Shown here in pieces: positions 46,808 to 55,910 of a stretch of DNA of 64,000 nucleotides. A program made the position numbers and the translations under genes. The stretch covers positions 62,001 to 126,000 of the forward strand of contig NZ_CALFYO010000022.1 of NCBI RefSeq assembly GCF_937952055.1, in the 5' to 3' direction. The notes under the pieces were generated by a model that saw only the letters and a program-made list of their open reading frames with translations, was not told where the DNA came from and did no database searches. The stretch's first letter is position 1; each line of letters opens with the position of its first letter. Origin of the DNA: an uncultured Piscinibacter sp. GTDB taxonomy: Bacteria; Pseudomonadota; Gammaproteobacteria; Burkholderiales; Burkholderiaceae_C.

Positions 46808-48652
46808 ATGACGCACTTGAACCTCACTGCCACGCTCCGCGCGGCGCGCCGTCCGCTGCTGCTGCTCGCCACCGCACTGGCGGCTGGCTGCGCGAGCTTC
46901 GAGCCGCAGCCAGGCCCCGGCCCCGAGCCGGAGGGCCACTACGCCGATCTGACGCTGCCGGTCATCGCCTTGGGCGACACGCAGGAGCACGAGTCCACCG
47001 GCTATCCGCTGCACGACAACGACAGCGCTGTCGACGCCTACGTGGAGGTTGCCCAGCGACCGCCGGAGCAGCCTCTGTTCGGCCGGCGAATCCTCGAATG
47101 GGTCCTGCGGCGGCATCCGGGAGCGCCGGTGATCCACCTCGGCGACGTCCTCGACCTGTCGTGCCGTTCGGAGGCCGCACGCATCGGGCACATCTTGCGC
47201 GACATGGACGGACCCGGCGCGATCCTGCCGGGCAATCACGACGGACTGATGTTCGGCATCTACGGCTATCGCATCCTCGATGCGGTGCTCGACCCGGACG
47301 CCAGGCGCTGGAATCATGCCTGCCGGCGCGGCGCCGCTCCTGACGACACCCAGCGCAAGTCGTCCAGCGAGGCGTTGAGCAAGCGCGACTTCATCAGTCT
47401 GTACCTTGCCCAACAGGCGGGTCGATCGCAGGGTGCGCCGGGTCTGCCCGTGCCTCCGGCACACGGCGGGTTCCGCGTCAGTTGGCGCCATCCCGACCCG
47501 CAGGCGTTCGTCTCCGCCATCGAGGCCAACCTGCTCGACGGCTACGCCTATGCGGACTCGTTCCTGGCACAGCGCCTGAAGATGCCCCGCGCGCCGGGAG
47601 CGACGCGCGACGTCATCGTCATCGGTCTGGACACCAACCAGGCCGGCTCATTGGTCAGCACCTGGGACACGATCATGGGCCGCAGCCCAGGCAGCATGGG
47701 CCACGTGCACTTCGAGCAGATCACGGCTGTCACGAAGTGGGTGCTCGAGGCCGCGCGCAACGGCGACATCGTGGTCTTCGCCGGCCATCACAACTGGCGA
47801 TCGCTCGGCCTGCCGACACGCCTGATGCTGCGCAACCTCATGTCCAACCTGCAGCATCCGCTGGTCTACCTGTCGGCCCATACGCACCGAGGCTTCTGGG
47901 CCACGCACCGTGCACTCGACAACCGGCCGCTGCTCGAGCTGAACGTGAGTTCCCTGTCGGACTGGCCGATCGCGTATCGTCGCATCAGCTTCGCCTATGA
48001 CGAGCGCGCCGCGCGGCTGCTCGTGCGCGGCGAGCTGATGCCGAACGCCGATCGTCCGATACACGATGACGCTGGCCTGCTGGCGGCCTGGGAAGCAGAG
48101 GCCTGCGCGCGGATCGGTCCCGAACCCGATGCGTTCGTGCGCTTCGATCGGGAGGTGGTGCAACGGCAGCGCGGATCGCGCGGCAGTCTGCTGGAGTGGC
48201 TCGTCGAGTCGCTCGCGGCAGTCTGCGAGACCTGCGAGCAGCCGCTGTACCAGCACGCACAGGCCTACCAGGACGCGATGCTCGACACGATCCTGCAACT
48301 CGCCTCGCACCTGGGTACTCGGGCGCATGCCCTGCACGAGGTCCAGCTGCCGGCGTGGTGCGGACCGTCGGACTTCCACGACTGTGCGCAGCTGCTGAAG
48401 GCCGAGCAGCCGGCGGACTTTGCCGCGCACGTGGCGTTGTTTCGACGCAAGGCCCAGCTGGTGGACATGCTGGGCAGCCATCTCGACGACCTGAAATCCC
48501 CCCAGGCGGAGGCGTACATGACGTGTCGCGCCGTGCAGGCGGCCAGGATCGACTTCGAGCTCACCGACGACGCGCGCAACAGCCACCGCGGAGAGGCCAA
48601 GCGACGATCCGAGCAGTTCTTCCGCATCGAAGCCAGCGTCGGCAACGAGTGA
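46808..48652 (+). CDS. Calcineurin-like metallophosphoesterase lipoprotein
   Basis: A 614-residue protein with a lipoprotein signal (LLLLATALAAGCASF). The dimetal phosphoesterase motifs occur in order: ALGDTQEHES, VIHLGDVLDLS, ILPGNHDGL, VFAGHHNW and LSAHTHRGF. The last 200 residues are a separate helical region with several cysteines (VCETCEQPLYQHAQ, PAWCGPSDFHDCAQLL) that I cannot assign. The substrate is unknown, but the exported location and phospholipase D-like neighbour suggest a lipid- or wall-linked phosphate. An in-frame GTG lies eight codons upstream. It starts 28 bases after the preceding gene. Confidence 0.78.
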   Translation: MTHLNLTATLRAARRPLLLLATALAAGCASFEPQPGPGPEPEGHYADLTLPVIALGDTQEHESTGYPLHDNDSAVDAYVEVAQRPPEQPLFGRRILEWVLRRHPGAPVIHLGDVLDLSCRSEAARIGHILRDMDGPGAILPGNHDGLMFGIYGYRILDAVLDPDARRWNHACRRGAAPDDTQRKSSSEALSKRDFISLYLAQQAGRSQGAPGLPVPPAHGGFRVSWRHPDPQAFVSAIEANLLDGYAYADSFLAQRLKMPRAPGATRDVIVIGLDTNQAGSLVSTWDTIMGRSPGSMGHVHFEQITAVTKWVLEAARNGDIVVFAGHHNWRSLGLPTRLMLRNLMSNLQHPLVYLSAHTHRGFWATHRALDNRPLLELNVSSLSDWPIAYRRISFAYDERAARLLVRGELMPNADRPIHDDAGLLAAWEAEACARIGPEPDAFVRFDREVVQRQRGSRGSLLEWLVESLAAVCETCEQPLYQHAQAYQDAMLDTILQLASHLGTRAHALHEVQLPAWCGPSDFHDCAQLLKAEQPADFAAHVALFRRKAQLVDMLGSHLDDLKSPQAEAYMTCRAVQAARIDFELTDDARNSHRGEAKRRSEQFFRIEASVGNE

Positions 48653-48732
48653 TACGGCGAGGGCCCCGCCGCGACTGGGCCTCGGTAGAGGGAGCGACCG
48701 TTCCGGCCGCTCGGAACAAGGGGGACGAAGTG

Positions 48733-49146
48733 ATGAAGAAGTTCTGGCGCCCGCAGGCCATGGCGCTCCTGACGGTCCTCGCGATCGGTGCCATTGCCGC
48801 CGAGCAGGGCACGTCCCAGCCGCTGACCGCCTGGGAGCGCTTCAAGGCATACGCGCACCAGGAGAAGGGGGTCGCCGTGCAGGAGGGCAGGAAGCTGATT
48901 GCCGCCACCGACCGGCGCATCGCCGAGATGAAGAAGCAGGCGCAAGGAGCGAACCAGGAGGCCAGGAAGGCCATCGAGGCCGACATCCGGGCGCTGGAGC
49001 TGAAAAGGAAGGAGGCGCAGTCTCAGCTCGACAGGCTGGCCAAGTCTTCGGCGAATGCCTGGGACGCGACCAAGGAGGGCTTCGCCAACGCGTACCGCGA
49101 TCTGCACCAGGCATACGACAACGCCGTGAGCGCCGACAGCAAGTGA
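48733..49146 (+). CDS. Small periplasmic helical protein
   Basis: A 137-residue protein with a signal peptide (MALLTVLAIGAIAA) and an almost wholly helical, charged mature part (DRRIAEMKKQAQGANQEARK, ALELKRKEAQSQLDRLAKSS) likely to form a coiled coil. No cysteine. It resembles generic Sll1/YgiM-like periplasmic helical proteins but no family was recognised. An 80-base gap separates it from the phosphoesterase gene; its stop overlaps the GTG of the next gene. Confidence 0.65.
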   Translation: MKKFWRPQAMALLTVLAIGAIAAEQGTSQPLTAWERFKAYAHQEKGVAVQEGRKLIAATDRRIAEMKKQAQGANQEARKAIEADIRALELKRKEAQSQLDRLAKSSANAWDATKEGFANAYRDLHQAYDNAVSADSK

Positions 49147-50267
49147 CCCCGCGTGAGCTGGCGCTGGCGGGTGCCGTCGCCTGGTGCTGCGCCGGGTGCG
49201 CTCCGGTGGGACTGCTGCCGTACCGCGCCGACCAGCCGCCGACGGTGTCCCTGCCGCTGGCCCTGGCCGGCGTGCGCGACGAGAGGGCCGCCTTTGCCGA
49301 GCTGTTCGAGCGCGAGTCCGGCACGGCAGAGCGCAGTGAAGACGCGGACCGCACCCGCTGGCTGCACCTCGCGCCTGCGGCGTCGACCGCACCGCGGCCC
49401 GACCTCGCGCGGCTGCGGGCCTCGTTCGCTGCGCGTGCGCCGGCGACCGTCGTGCTGGTCGTTCCCGGACTGTTCGGCGACTGCGTCGGCGCGCAGTCCG
49501 TGCCGTTCGGCGACGGTGTGCTGCGACCGCCACCGGCCGACGTTGCCGCGCCCTATCGGCAGTACGCGGACCTGGGCCTGCGCGCCATTCAACTGCTGGA
49601 AGTGCCGGGGCGCGCTTCCTCGGCCGCCAACGGCCGCCTGCTGGCCGATGCCATCCGCGCCGAGAGCGCGCTGCCCGATCGTCGCCGCCTCGTGCTGGTC
49701 GGCTACTCCAAGGGGGTGGCCGACCTGCTCGTGGCGCTGGCCATCCTGCAGCGTGAGGGCGGCGTGCCTGCCAGCGTCGTGGCGGTGGTGTCCGTGGCCG
49801 GTGCGGTGATGGGCTCGCCGCTGGCCGACCGCTACGAGGCGGCTTTCGACGCCCTGTCACCGAGGGTGACCCCGTTCGACTGTACGGCGTCCCAAGGCGG
49901 CGAGATGGGCAGCCTGACGCGCCGCGAACGCATCGCCTGGCTGGCCGCGAACCCGCCGCCTGCCGGCATCGACTACTACTCGATCGTCGCGCACGCGCCG
50001 CTCGATGAGCTGGCGCTTCCGCTGCGTGCGACAGCGCGCCAGCTGGCGGCCTTCGATCCGCACAACGACGGCCAACTGCTGGCATTCGACGCCATCCTGC
50101 CGCGCAGCACGCTGCTGGCCGAGGTCCGGGCCGACCACTGGGATGTCGCGCTGCCGCGTGATCGCCATCCCAATCCGTTGGTGCGGGCACTGACCTCGGG
50201 GCGCCGCTATCCCCGCGAGGCGTTGTTCCGGGCGATCGTGCAATGGGTCGTCGGGACGTCGCGGTGA
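49143..50267 (+). CDS. Predicted lipoprotein with alpha/beta-hydrolase fold
   Basis: A 374-residue protein with a lipobox (AWCCAGCAP) near residue 19. The core shows the alpha/beta hydrolase pattern: strand plus oxyanion-like VVLVVPGLFGDCVG, nucleophile elbow LVGYSKGVADLLVAL (G-x-S-x-G), and a late histidine in VRADHWDVALP. It therefore probably is a serine esterase or lipase of the periplasm or outer membrane; the substrate is unknown. The GTG start overlaps the preceding stop (GTGA). Last gene of the row that begins with the phospholipase D-like gene. Confidence 0.72.
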   Translation: MTPRELALAGAVAWCCAGCAPVGLLPYRADQPPTVSLPLALAGVRDERAAFAELFERESGTAERSEDADRTRWLHLAPAASTAPRPDLARLRASFAARAPATVVLVVPGLFGDCVGAQSVPFGDGVLRPPPADVAAPYRQYADLGLRAIQLLEVPGRASSAANGRLLADAIRAESALPDRRRLVLVGYSKGVADLLVALAILQREGGVPASVVAVVSVAGAVMGSPLADRYEAAFDALSPRVTPFDCTASQGGEMGSLTRRERIAWLAANPPPAGIDYYSIVAHAPLDELALPLRATARQLAAFDPHNDGQLLAFDAILPRSTLLAEVRADHWDVALPRDRHPNPLVRALTSGRRYPREALFRAIVQWVVGTSR

Positions 50268-50343
50268 GCGAGGTCCGCCTGGCACATCCCCAGGTGACCG
50301 GGGCCTCCTCAGTTCGCCCGGAGCGCCTCGCGTCGACCTGCTG

Positions 50344-51132
50344 TCAGGACGCTGCGGGTCCGACGGGCATCGTGCCCGCGGCCAATGCGCGGATGCGCCC
50401 GGTGATCGCCGGGTTCAGCAGCGCGCCGCGACGCTGCAAGGCTTCCAGCATCGCCAGCGCGGCTTCGGGCGTGCGCTCGTAGCCCGGCATGACCCGCGGC
50501 AGGTCGGCCGCCAGCGCAGGCTGGCGGACCTCGACGCGCCGCTCGCGGTTGAAGGGGTCCGCGCCGGCGGCAGCCCGCTGCCGCAGCGCATCGAGCTCGA
50601 TCAGCCGGTCCACCGCGTGCGACTGCACCATGCGCGCCGCCGACAGCTTCTCGCCGCGGTGCCAGCGCTGCAGGCCGACGAGCAAGCAGCTCAACGCTTC
50701 GCCGACGATCCAGGTCTCGTCCGGCAGGCGGTCATCGGGCAGGACCCGGCGCGGCTCGGCGATGCGCTCGTCCACGCCCTCGCGCTTCCAGACGACACGC
50801 CCAGGCGCGAACGGGATGCGGTCGAGTTCATTGGTCTCGAACACGGCGAATTCGCAGAACACGCCGTCGTCCATCAGCGCCTTGTGGCCGTCGGCGGTGT
50901 TGCGGAAATGCCAGGTGACCGGGTGCGCCGCCGCCAGCCAGTCGAGGCGCTCGACGTAGCGCGCCTTGTGGCCGGGCTCGACGATGGCGAAGAAGTCGAG
51001 GTCGGAAAAGCGGTCGAGGCGGTCGGTCTGGCGGCCGATGGAGCCGAGCGCGATCAGCGCCAAGGCGTGGCCGCTGTCGCGCAGCGCCAGGCCGATCTCG
51101 TCGATGCGTTTCAGAAGCAGGGCGGGCGTCAT
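50344..51132 (-). CDS. Nucleotidyltransferase-domain protein
   Basis: A 262-residue soluble protein with the polymerase-beta-type nucleotidyltransferase signature IALGSIGRQTDRLDRFSDLDFFAIV (G-S-x(9)-S-D-x-D-shaped core), followed by a C-terminal helical region with EALSCLLVGLQRWHRGEKLS. The closest general groups are aminoglycoside-type and minimal nucleotidyltransferases, but no resistance function can be claimed. It converges with the lipoprotein hydrolase gene and is divergent from the copper cluster, with 56 bases between the two start codons. Confidence 0.75.
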   Translation of the reverse strand: MTPALLLKRIDEIGLALRDSGHALALIALGSIGRQTDRLDRFSDLDFFAIVEPGHKARYVERLDWLAAAHPVTWHFRNTADGHKALMDDGVFCEFAVFETNELDRIPFAPGRVVWKREGVDERIAEPRRVLPDDRLPDETWIVGEALSCLLVGLQRWHRGEKLSAARMVQSHAVDRLIELDALRQRAAAGADPFNRERRVEVRQPALAADLPRVMPGYERTPEAALAMLEALQRRGALLNPAITGRIRALAAGTMPVGPAAS

Positions 51133-51188
51133 GGGGGTGATTTTCGTCGCGTGAGGGGGGCAATCGGGCTTCGCGGTAAAGTACGGGT

Positions 51189-51620
51189 ATGCGTTCGCTG
51201 TGGCGTGTCCTGTTGCTGTGCCTGATGGCGGTCGCCCTGCCGGTGCAGGGCTTCGCCGCGGCCGGCATGCAGCATTGCCAGCCGATCCACGAGCGCACGC
51301 AGACGGTGACGGCGCCGCACGCTGTCCACCACGGCGATGCGCATGCGCATCCCCATGACACCGCGTCGGCACCGCAGACGCACGACGCCGGCGGCGGCGC
51401 AGTCGACCATGCGCCGGTGGCCGAGAAGTCACATGCCGTCGCTGCTTTTGCCAAGTGCAGCGCCTGTGCGGCTTGCTGCGTGGGGCTGGGATTGCCGGCC
51501 AGCGCACTGCAACTGCCGCAACTTCCAGCCGTGGGCCCGCAGCCAGCGACGATGCCCATGGAAGCAGCCGCCTTCCTGACCGGCGGCCTGGATCGACCAC
51601 CCCGACCCTTCCTCGCCTGA
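51189..51620 (+). CDS. CopL-like exported metal-binding protein
   Basis: A 143-residue protein with a signal peptide (LLLCLMAVALPVQGFAAAG). The mature part has a His-rich stretch (HHGDAHAHPH with further His/Asp) and a cysteine cluster KCSACAACC followed by a second hydrophobic segment (VGLGLPASALQLP). Composition and place at the head of a copper cluster suggest a CopL-type copper-responsive protein. It precedes the TolC-family and multicopper oxidase genes in the same direction. Confidence 0.65.
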   Translation: MRSLWRVLLLCLMAVALPVQGFAAAGMQHCQPIHERTQTVTAPHAVHHGDAHAHPHDTASAPQTHDAGGGAVDHAPVAEKSHAVAAFAKCSACAACCVGLGLPASALQLPQLPAVGPQPATMPMEAAAFLTGGLDRPPRPFLA

Positions 51621-51704
51621 ACGGCCGGCGCGTTCCGCCGGCACGCCCGAGCTTCGCCCATCCGCGACCGCGGACGGCCCCGATGCGTTCCTGCGAGGAT
51701 TCCG

Positions 51705-52013
51705 ATGATCGATCTCATTCGTGGCGGCCTGGTGGCGGCCGCCGCCTTGTCCGCCGTGACCACGCTGCCGGCGCAGTCCGTGCGTGCCGCGCCCGACCCA
51801 CTCGACGCCCGTGCCGTGGTGCCGCCGTCGACCTACGCATCGACGCTGGCGAACCACCGCAGCGCCGGCGAGCTGCGCGTCGACTCTTGGAAGGATGCGA
51901 ACGAGCGCGTCAACCGCATCGGCGGCTGGCGCGCCTACGCCCGCGAGGCGGCCCGGCCCGAGCCGGCCGCATCACAGCCTGCCGCCATGCCTGCGGACAT
52001 GCAGAGGCACTGA
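51705..52013 (+). CDS. Small exported protein of copper cluster
   Basis: A 102-residue protein with a signal peptide (GLVAAAALSAVTTLPAQSVRA) and a short mature part (STYASTLANHRSAGELRVDS, DANERVNRIGGWRAYAREA). The pattern recurs in front of cusC-like genes in Burkholderiales copper clusters, but no function is known to me. Its stop is 2 bases before the ATG of the TolC-family gene. Confidence 0.65.
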   Translation: MIDLIRGGLVAAAALSAVTTLPAQSVRAAPDPLDARAVVPPSTYASTLANHRSAGELRVDSWKDANERVNRIGGWRAYAREAARPEPAASQPAAMPADMQRH

Positions 52014-52015
52014 GG

Positions 52016-53449
52016 ATGGGCCGCATGTCATCCTTCCCCTGTGGTCGGCGAGCGCGACTCGCCCTCGCGATCCTCGCCGCGACCTTGCTCGCGGGGTGTG
52101 CCTCGTTCTCGCCGGATGGCGGCTTCGCCAGCGTCGAGCAGACCGCGAAGGAGCGGCTCGGCAAGGAGGTCCACTGGGCGCGCAGCGAGGCCGACCGCGA
52201 GGCGATCGTCCGGCGTGTCGACGAGCTGCTCGCCAGGCCGCTGGCCCTGGACGACGCGGTGCAGCTGGCGTTGCTCAACAACCGTGGCCTGCAAGCCTCG
52301 TTCTTCGAACTTGGCATCGGCGAGGCCGATCTGGTGCAGGCGTCCCGCCTGCCCAACCCCGGCTTCGCGTTCGGCCGCCTGACCCAGGGCGACGAGATCG
52401 AGTGGGAGCGAGGGCTGCATTTCGACCTCGCCCGCTTGCTCGCCCTGCCGATGCGGCGCGAGATCGAGTCGCGCCGCTTCGCGCAGACCCAGGGCATGGC
52501 GGCGATGGCTGTGCTCACGCTCGCCGCCGACACGCGCAAGGCCTGGGTGCAGGCGGTCGCGGCGCAGGAGACGGTGCGCTACAGCACCCAGGTGATGCAG
52601 GCCGCGGAAGCGAGCGCCGAACTGGCCCGGCGCATGGCGCAGGTGGGCAACTTCAGCAAGCTGCAGCAAGCGCGCGAGCAGTCGTTCTATGCGGAGGCCG
52701 CGCTCAACCTGGCGCGCGCCCAGCAGGCGCAGCGCAGTGCGCGTGAACGGCTGACGCGGCTGCTCGGACTGTGGGGCGACCAGACCGCGTACCGCCTGCC
52801 CGAGCGTCTGCCCGAGCTGCCGGACGCGCCCAGCGAGCTGCCGGACGTCGAGCGCATCGCGCTGGCGCAGCGGCTCGACGTGCAGGGCGCGCGCCTGGCC
52901 ACCGCGCAGACGGCGAAGAACCTGGGCCTGACGCGTACCACCCGCTTCGTCAACGTGCTCGAGTTCGGCGTCATGCGCAACAGCTCGAACGAGGCCCCGG
53001 TGCAGCGCGGCTGGGAGATCGGCTTCGAGCTGCCGTTGTTCGACTGGGGCACGGCGCGCGTCGCACGTGCCGAGAGCGTCTACCGGCAGTCCCTCGAGCA
53101 CGCCGCCGAGACGGCGATCAACGCGCGCTCCGAGGTGCGCGAAGCCTATGGCGCCTACCGCACGGCGTGGGACGTGGCGAAGCACCACCGCGACGAGATC
53201 GTGCCGCTGCAGCAGCGCATCGCCGAGGAGAACGTGCTGCGCTACAACGGCATGCTGATCGGCGTGTTCGAACTGCTCGCCGACGCGCGCGTGCAGATCG
53301 CCAGCGTGAACGCCGCCATCGACGCGCTGCGTGACTTCTGGATCGCGCAGGCCGACCTCGACATGGCACTGATCGGCAAGCCCAGTCTCGAGGCTGCCGC
53401 GGCCATCTCCGTCAACCCGCCTGCCGAAGCCGGCGGCGCGGGGCACTGA
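52016..53449 (+). CDS. TolC-family outer membrane lipoprotein (CusC-like)
   Basis: A 477-residue outer-membrane efflux protein with a lipobox (LLAGCASF). Two OEP repeats are visible, each with long alpha-helical hairpins (ALLNNRGLQASFFELGIGEA; VQAVAAQETVRYSTQVMQAA) and beta segments around PNPGFAFGRL and RGWEIGFELPLFDWGTA. In this setting it probably exports copper or silver from the periplasm. No RND pump (CusA) or adaptor (CusB) gene is in the window, so the partner pump must be elsewhere. Confidence 0.85.
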   Translation: MGRMSSFPCGRRARLALAILAATLLAGCASFSPDGGFASVEQTAKERLGKEVHWARSEADREAIVRRVDELLARPLALDDAVQLALLNNRGLQASFFELGIGEADLVQASRLPNPGFAFGRLTQGDEIEWERGLHFDLARLLALPMRREIESRRFAQTQGMAAMAVLTLAADTRKAWVQAVAAQETVRYSTQVMQAAEASAELARRMAQVGNFSKLQQAREQSFYAEAALNLARAQQAQRSARERLTRLLGLWGDQTAYRLPERLPELPDAPSELPDVERIALAQRLDVQGARLATAQTAKNLGLTRTTRFVNVLEFGVMRNSSNEAPVQRGWEIGFELPLFDWGTARVARAESVYRQSLEHAAETAINARSEVREAYGAYRTAWDVAKHHRDEIVPLQQRIAEENVLRYNGMLIGVFELLADARVQIASVNAAIDALRDFWIAQADLDMALIGKPSLEAAAAISVNPPAEAGGAGH

Positions 53450-53464
53450 ACCGCAGGACTACCC

Positions 53465-54880
53465 ATGGTCTCCCGACGCAACTTCCTCTCCGGCGCCAGC
53501 GCGATCACCGCCGCCGCCAGCGCCGCGGCTGTCAGCAAGGTGGCGATGGCCGCCTTGCCCGAACCGGTGCTGCAGACCAGGCCCGACACCATGCCGCCGC
53601 TGTCGCCGTCCAGCGGCCGGCCCTACAACCCCGTCGTCACGCTCAACGGCTGGACGCTGCCCTGGCGCATGAACAACGGCGTGAAGGAGTTCCACCTTGT
53701 GGCCGAACCGGTGGTGCGCGAGATGGCGCCCGGTTTCAAGGCACATCTGTGGGGCTACAACGGCCAGAGCCCGGGGCCGACGATCGAAGTGGTCGAAGGC
53801 GACCGCGTGCGCATCTTCGTCACCAACAAGCTCGGCGAACTGCACAGCGTGCACTGGCACGGCCAGCGCCTGCCCAATGGCATGGACGGCGTCACCGGCC
53901 TCACCCAGCCGGGCATCCCGCCGGGCAAGACCTTCGTCTACGAGTTCGTCGCACGCCGTCCCGGTACCTTCATGTACCACCCGCATGCCGACGAGATGGT
54001 GCAGATGGCGATGGGCATGTACGGCTTCTGGGTCACGCACCCGAAGGCCAGGCACCCCCTGATCGACGCGGTCGACCGCGACTTCTGCTTCCTGTTCAAC
54101 GCCTTCGACATCGAACCGGGCAGCTACACGCCAAAGGTGATGACGATGCTCGACTTCAACCTGTGGGCCTGGAACAGCCGCATCTTCCCCGGCATCGACA
54201 GCCTGAACGTGCGCCACATGGACAAGGTGCGGCTGCGCATCGGCAACCTGACGATGACCAACCATCCCATCCATCTGCACGGCCACGAGTTTCTCGTCAC
54301 CGGCACCGACGGCGGGCCGACGCCGAAGAGCACGCGGCAATACGAGGTGACGACCGACATCGCGGTGGGCCAGATGCGCCAGCTCGAATTCATCGCAGAC
54401 GAGGAGGGCGACTGGGCCTTCCACTGCCACAAGAGCCACCACACGATGAACGCGATGGGCCACGGTGTGCCGACGATGATCGGCGTCGATCACAGCCAGG
54501 TGGCGCGACAGATCACCCGGCTGATCCCCGACTACATGGTGATGGGCGAGCGTGGCATGAAGGACATGACGGAGATGGAGATGCCCCTGCCCGACAACAC
54601 CGCAGCGATGATGGCCGGCCAGGGGCCCTTCGGCGCGGTGGGCATGGGCGGCATGTTCAGCGTGCTCAAGGTGCGCAAGGAACAGAAGCGCGGCGACTAC
54701 GGCGACCCGGGCTGGTTCAAGCACCCGCCCGGCACGGTGGCGTATGAGTTCACCGGCACCTTGCCCGACCCGGCGCGCTTCCAGGCCGAGGGCGGCGGTT
54801 CGATGGCGCCGCTGGCGCGGCCGCAGAGAGACGTCGAGGTGAAGGCGCGCAAGCCCACCGGCGGGCATGACAACCACTGA
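53465..54880 (+). CDS. Multicopper oxidase (CopA-like, exported by Tat)
   Basis: A 471-residue enzyme with a twin-arginine signal (VSRRNFLSGASAITA). All copper motifs are present: HSVHWHG, MYHPHADEM, HPIHLHGHEF and FHCHKSHHTMNAM with the type-1 Cys, His and Met. It should oxidise Cu(I) (and perhaps phenols) in the periplasm, protecting against copper. A methionine-rich tail region (MVMGERGMKDMTEMEM, GMGGMF) may bind extra copper. It starts 15 bases after the TolC-family gene. Confidence 0.9.
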   Translation: MVSRRNFLSGASAITAAASAAAVSKVAMAALPEPVLQTRPDTMPPLSPSSGRPYNPVVTLNGWTLPWRMNNGVKEFHLVAEPVVREMAPGFKAHLWGYNGQSPGPTIEVVEGDRVRIFVTNKLGELHSVHWHGQRLPNGMDGVTGLTQPGIPPGKTFVYEFVARRPGTFMYHPHADEMVQMAMGMYGFWVTHPKARHPLIDAVDRDFCFLFNAFDIEPGSYTPKVMTMLDFNLWAWNSRIFPGIDSLNVRHMDKVRLRIGNLTMTNHPIHLHGHEFLVTGTDGGPTPKSTRQYEVTTDIAVGQMRQLEFIADEEGDWAFHCHKSHHTMNAMGHGVPTMIGVDHSQVARQITRLIPDYMVMGERGMKDMTEMEMPLPDNTAAMMAGQGPFGAVGMGGMFSVLKVRKEQKRGDYGDPGWFKHPPGTVAYEFTGTLPDPARFQAEGGGSMAPLARPQRDVEVKARKPTGGHDNH

Positions 54881-54896
54881 ACGAGGAGCGACGTTG

Positions 54897-55403
54897 ATGA
54901 ATGCGATGAAGTTTTTCGCCCCCGTGCTGATCGCGGCCGCATCCACGGCCGTGCTGGCGCATGGCGATCAGGACTCCGCGAAGCATCCGGCGGCCATGGC
55001 CAAAGAGCAGAAACCCTGGGGCATCGTCGGCGACGCCAAGGAGGTGCGCCGCAGCATCGAGGTCGGCATGGGCGACGACATGCGCTTCACGCCGTCTCGC
55101 ATCGAGGTCCGACAGGGCGAGACGGTGCGCTTCGTGATCCACAACCGCGGTCGGACGATGCACGAGTTCGTCCTTGGCACGAAGAAGGAACTCGACGAGC
55201 ACGCCGCGATGATGATGAGGTTCCCCGACATGGAGCACGACGAACCGTACATGGCCCATGTCGCGCCAGGCCGGACGGGTGAGATCGTCTGGGCCTTCAA
55301 CCGCGAGGGCGAATTCGACTTCGCCTGCCTGATCGCCGGCCACTATCAGGCCGGCATGGTGGGCAAGGTCGTCGTTGCCGCCACCGCCTCCAGGAGCCAA
55401 TGA
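54897..55403 (+). CDS. Periplasmic cupredoxin-type copper protein
   Basis: A 168-residue protein with a signal peptide (VLIAAASTAVLAHG) and a cupredoxin domain with type-1 copper ligands: His in RTMHEFVLG, Cys and His in FACLIAGHYQAGM and Met at its end. The mid-part is rich in His and Met. The ATG follows AGGAGC. It probably carries or buffers copper for the neighbouring multicopper oxidase. Confidence 0.83.
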   Translation: MNAMKFFAPVLIAAASTAVLAHGDQDSAKHPAAMAKEQKPWGIVGDAKEVRRSIEVGMGDDMRFTPSRIEVRQGETVRFVIHNRGRTMHEFVLGTKKELDEHAAMMMRFPDMEHDEPYMAHVAPGRTGEIVWAFNREGEFDFACLIAGHYQAGMVGKVVVAATASRSQ

Positions 55404-55404
55404 G

Positions 55405-55890
55405 ATGGACACACCACGCAACGAACGCCTTCGCCGCGAACGCCGGCTGCTGGGCCTGGCCGGACTTGCCGCCCTGATCGTTCCCGCCTGGGCCGTCGCC
55501 CAGGCGCCGACCTTCCTTGCCGACGTCTGGAAGAGCCCGACCTGCGGCTGCTGCAAAGACTGGATCGCGCACATGGAGGCCAGCGGCTTCCGCTTCCGCG
55601 TGCACGAGGTCGGCAACACCGCGATGCGCGAGCGCATGAGGATTCCGCTGCGGCTCGGCTCCTGCCACACCGCGGTGATCGGCCGCTACGCGATCGAGGG
55701 CCACGTGCCGGCAAAGGACGTGCTGCGCCTGTTGAAAGAGAAGCCCGACGCGATCGGCCTGACCGCGCCGGGCATGCCGGTCGGTTCGCCCGGCATGGAC
55801 GGTCCCGAGTACGGCGGCCGCCGCGACCCCTACGACGTGCTGCTGATCGCGAAGGACGGCAGCACCAGCGTGTTCAGTTCCTACCGTTGA
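55405..55890 (+). CDS. DUF411 metal-binding protein
   Basis: A 161-residue protein with a signal or membrane segment (LLGLAGLAALIVPAWAVAQA) and a DUF411 domain: VWKSPTCGCCKDWIAHMEAS with the CxCC copper-binding motif, SCHTAVIGRYAIEGHVP and GLTAPGMPVGSPGM. The family is tied to copper tolerance. It starts 2 bases after the cupredoxin stop. Confidence 0.87.
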   Translation: MDTPRNERLRRERRLLGLAGLAALIVPAWAVAQAPTFLADVWKSPTCGCCKDWIAHMEASGFRFRVHEVGNTAMRERMRIPLRLGSCHTAVIGRYAIEGHVPAKDVLRLLKEKPDAIGLTAPGMPVGSPGMDGPEYGGRRDPYDVLLIAKDGSTSVFSSYR

Positions 55891-55910
55891 CTCAATCCGA
55901 AAGGCTCACC

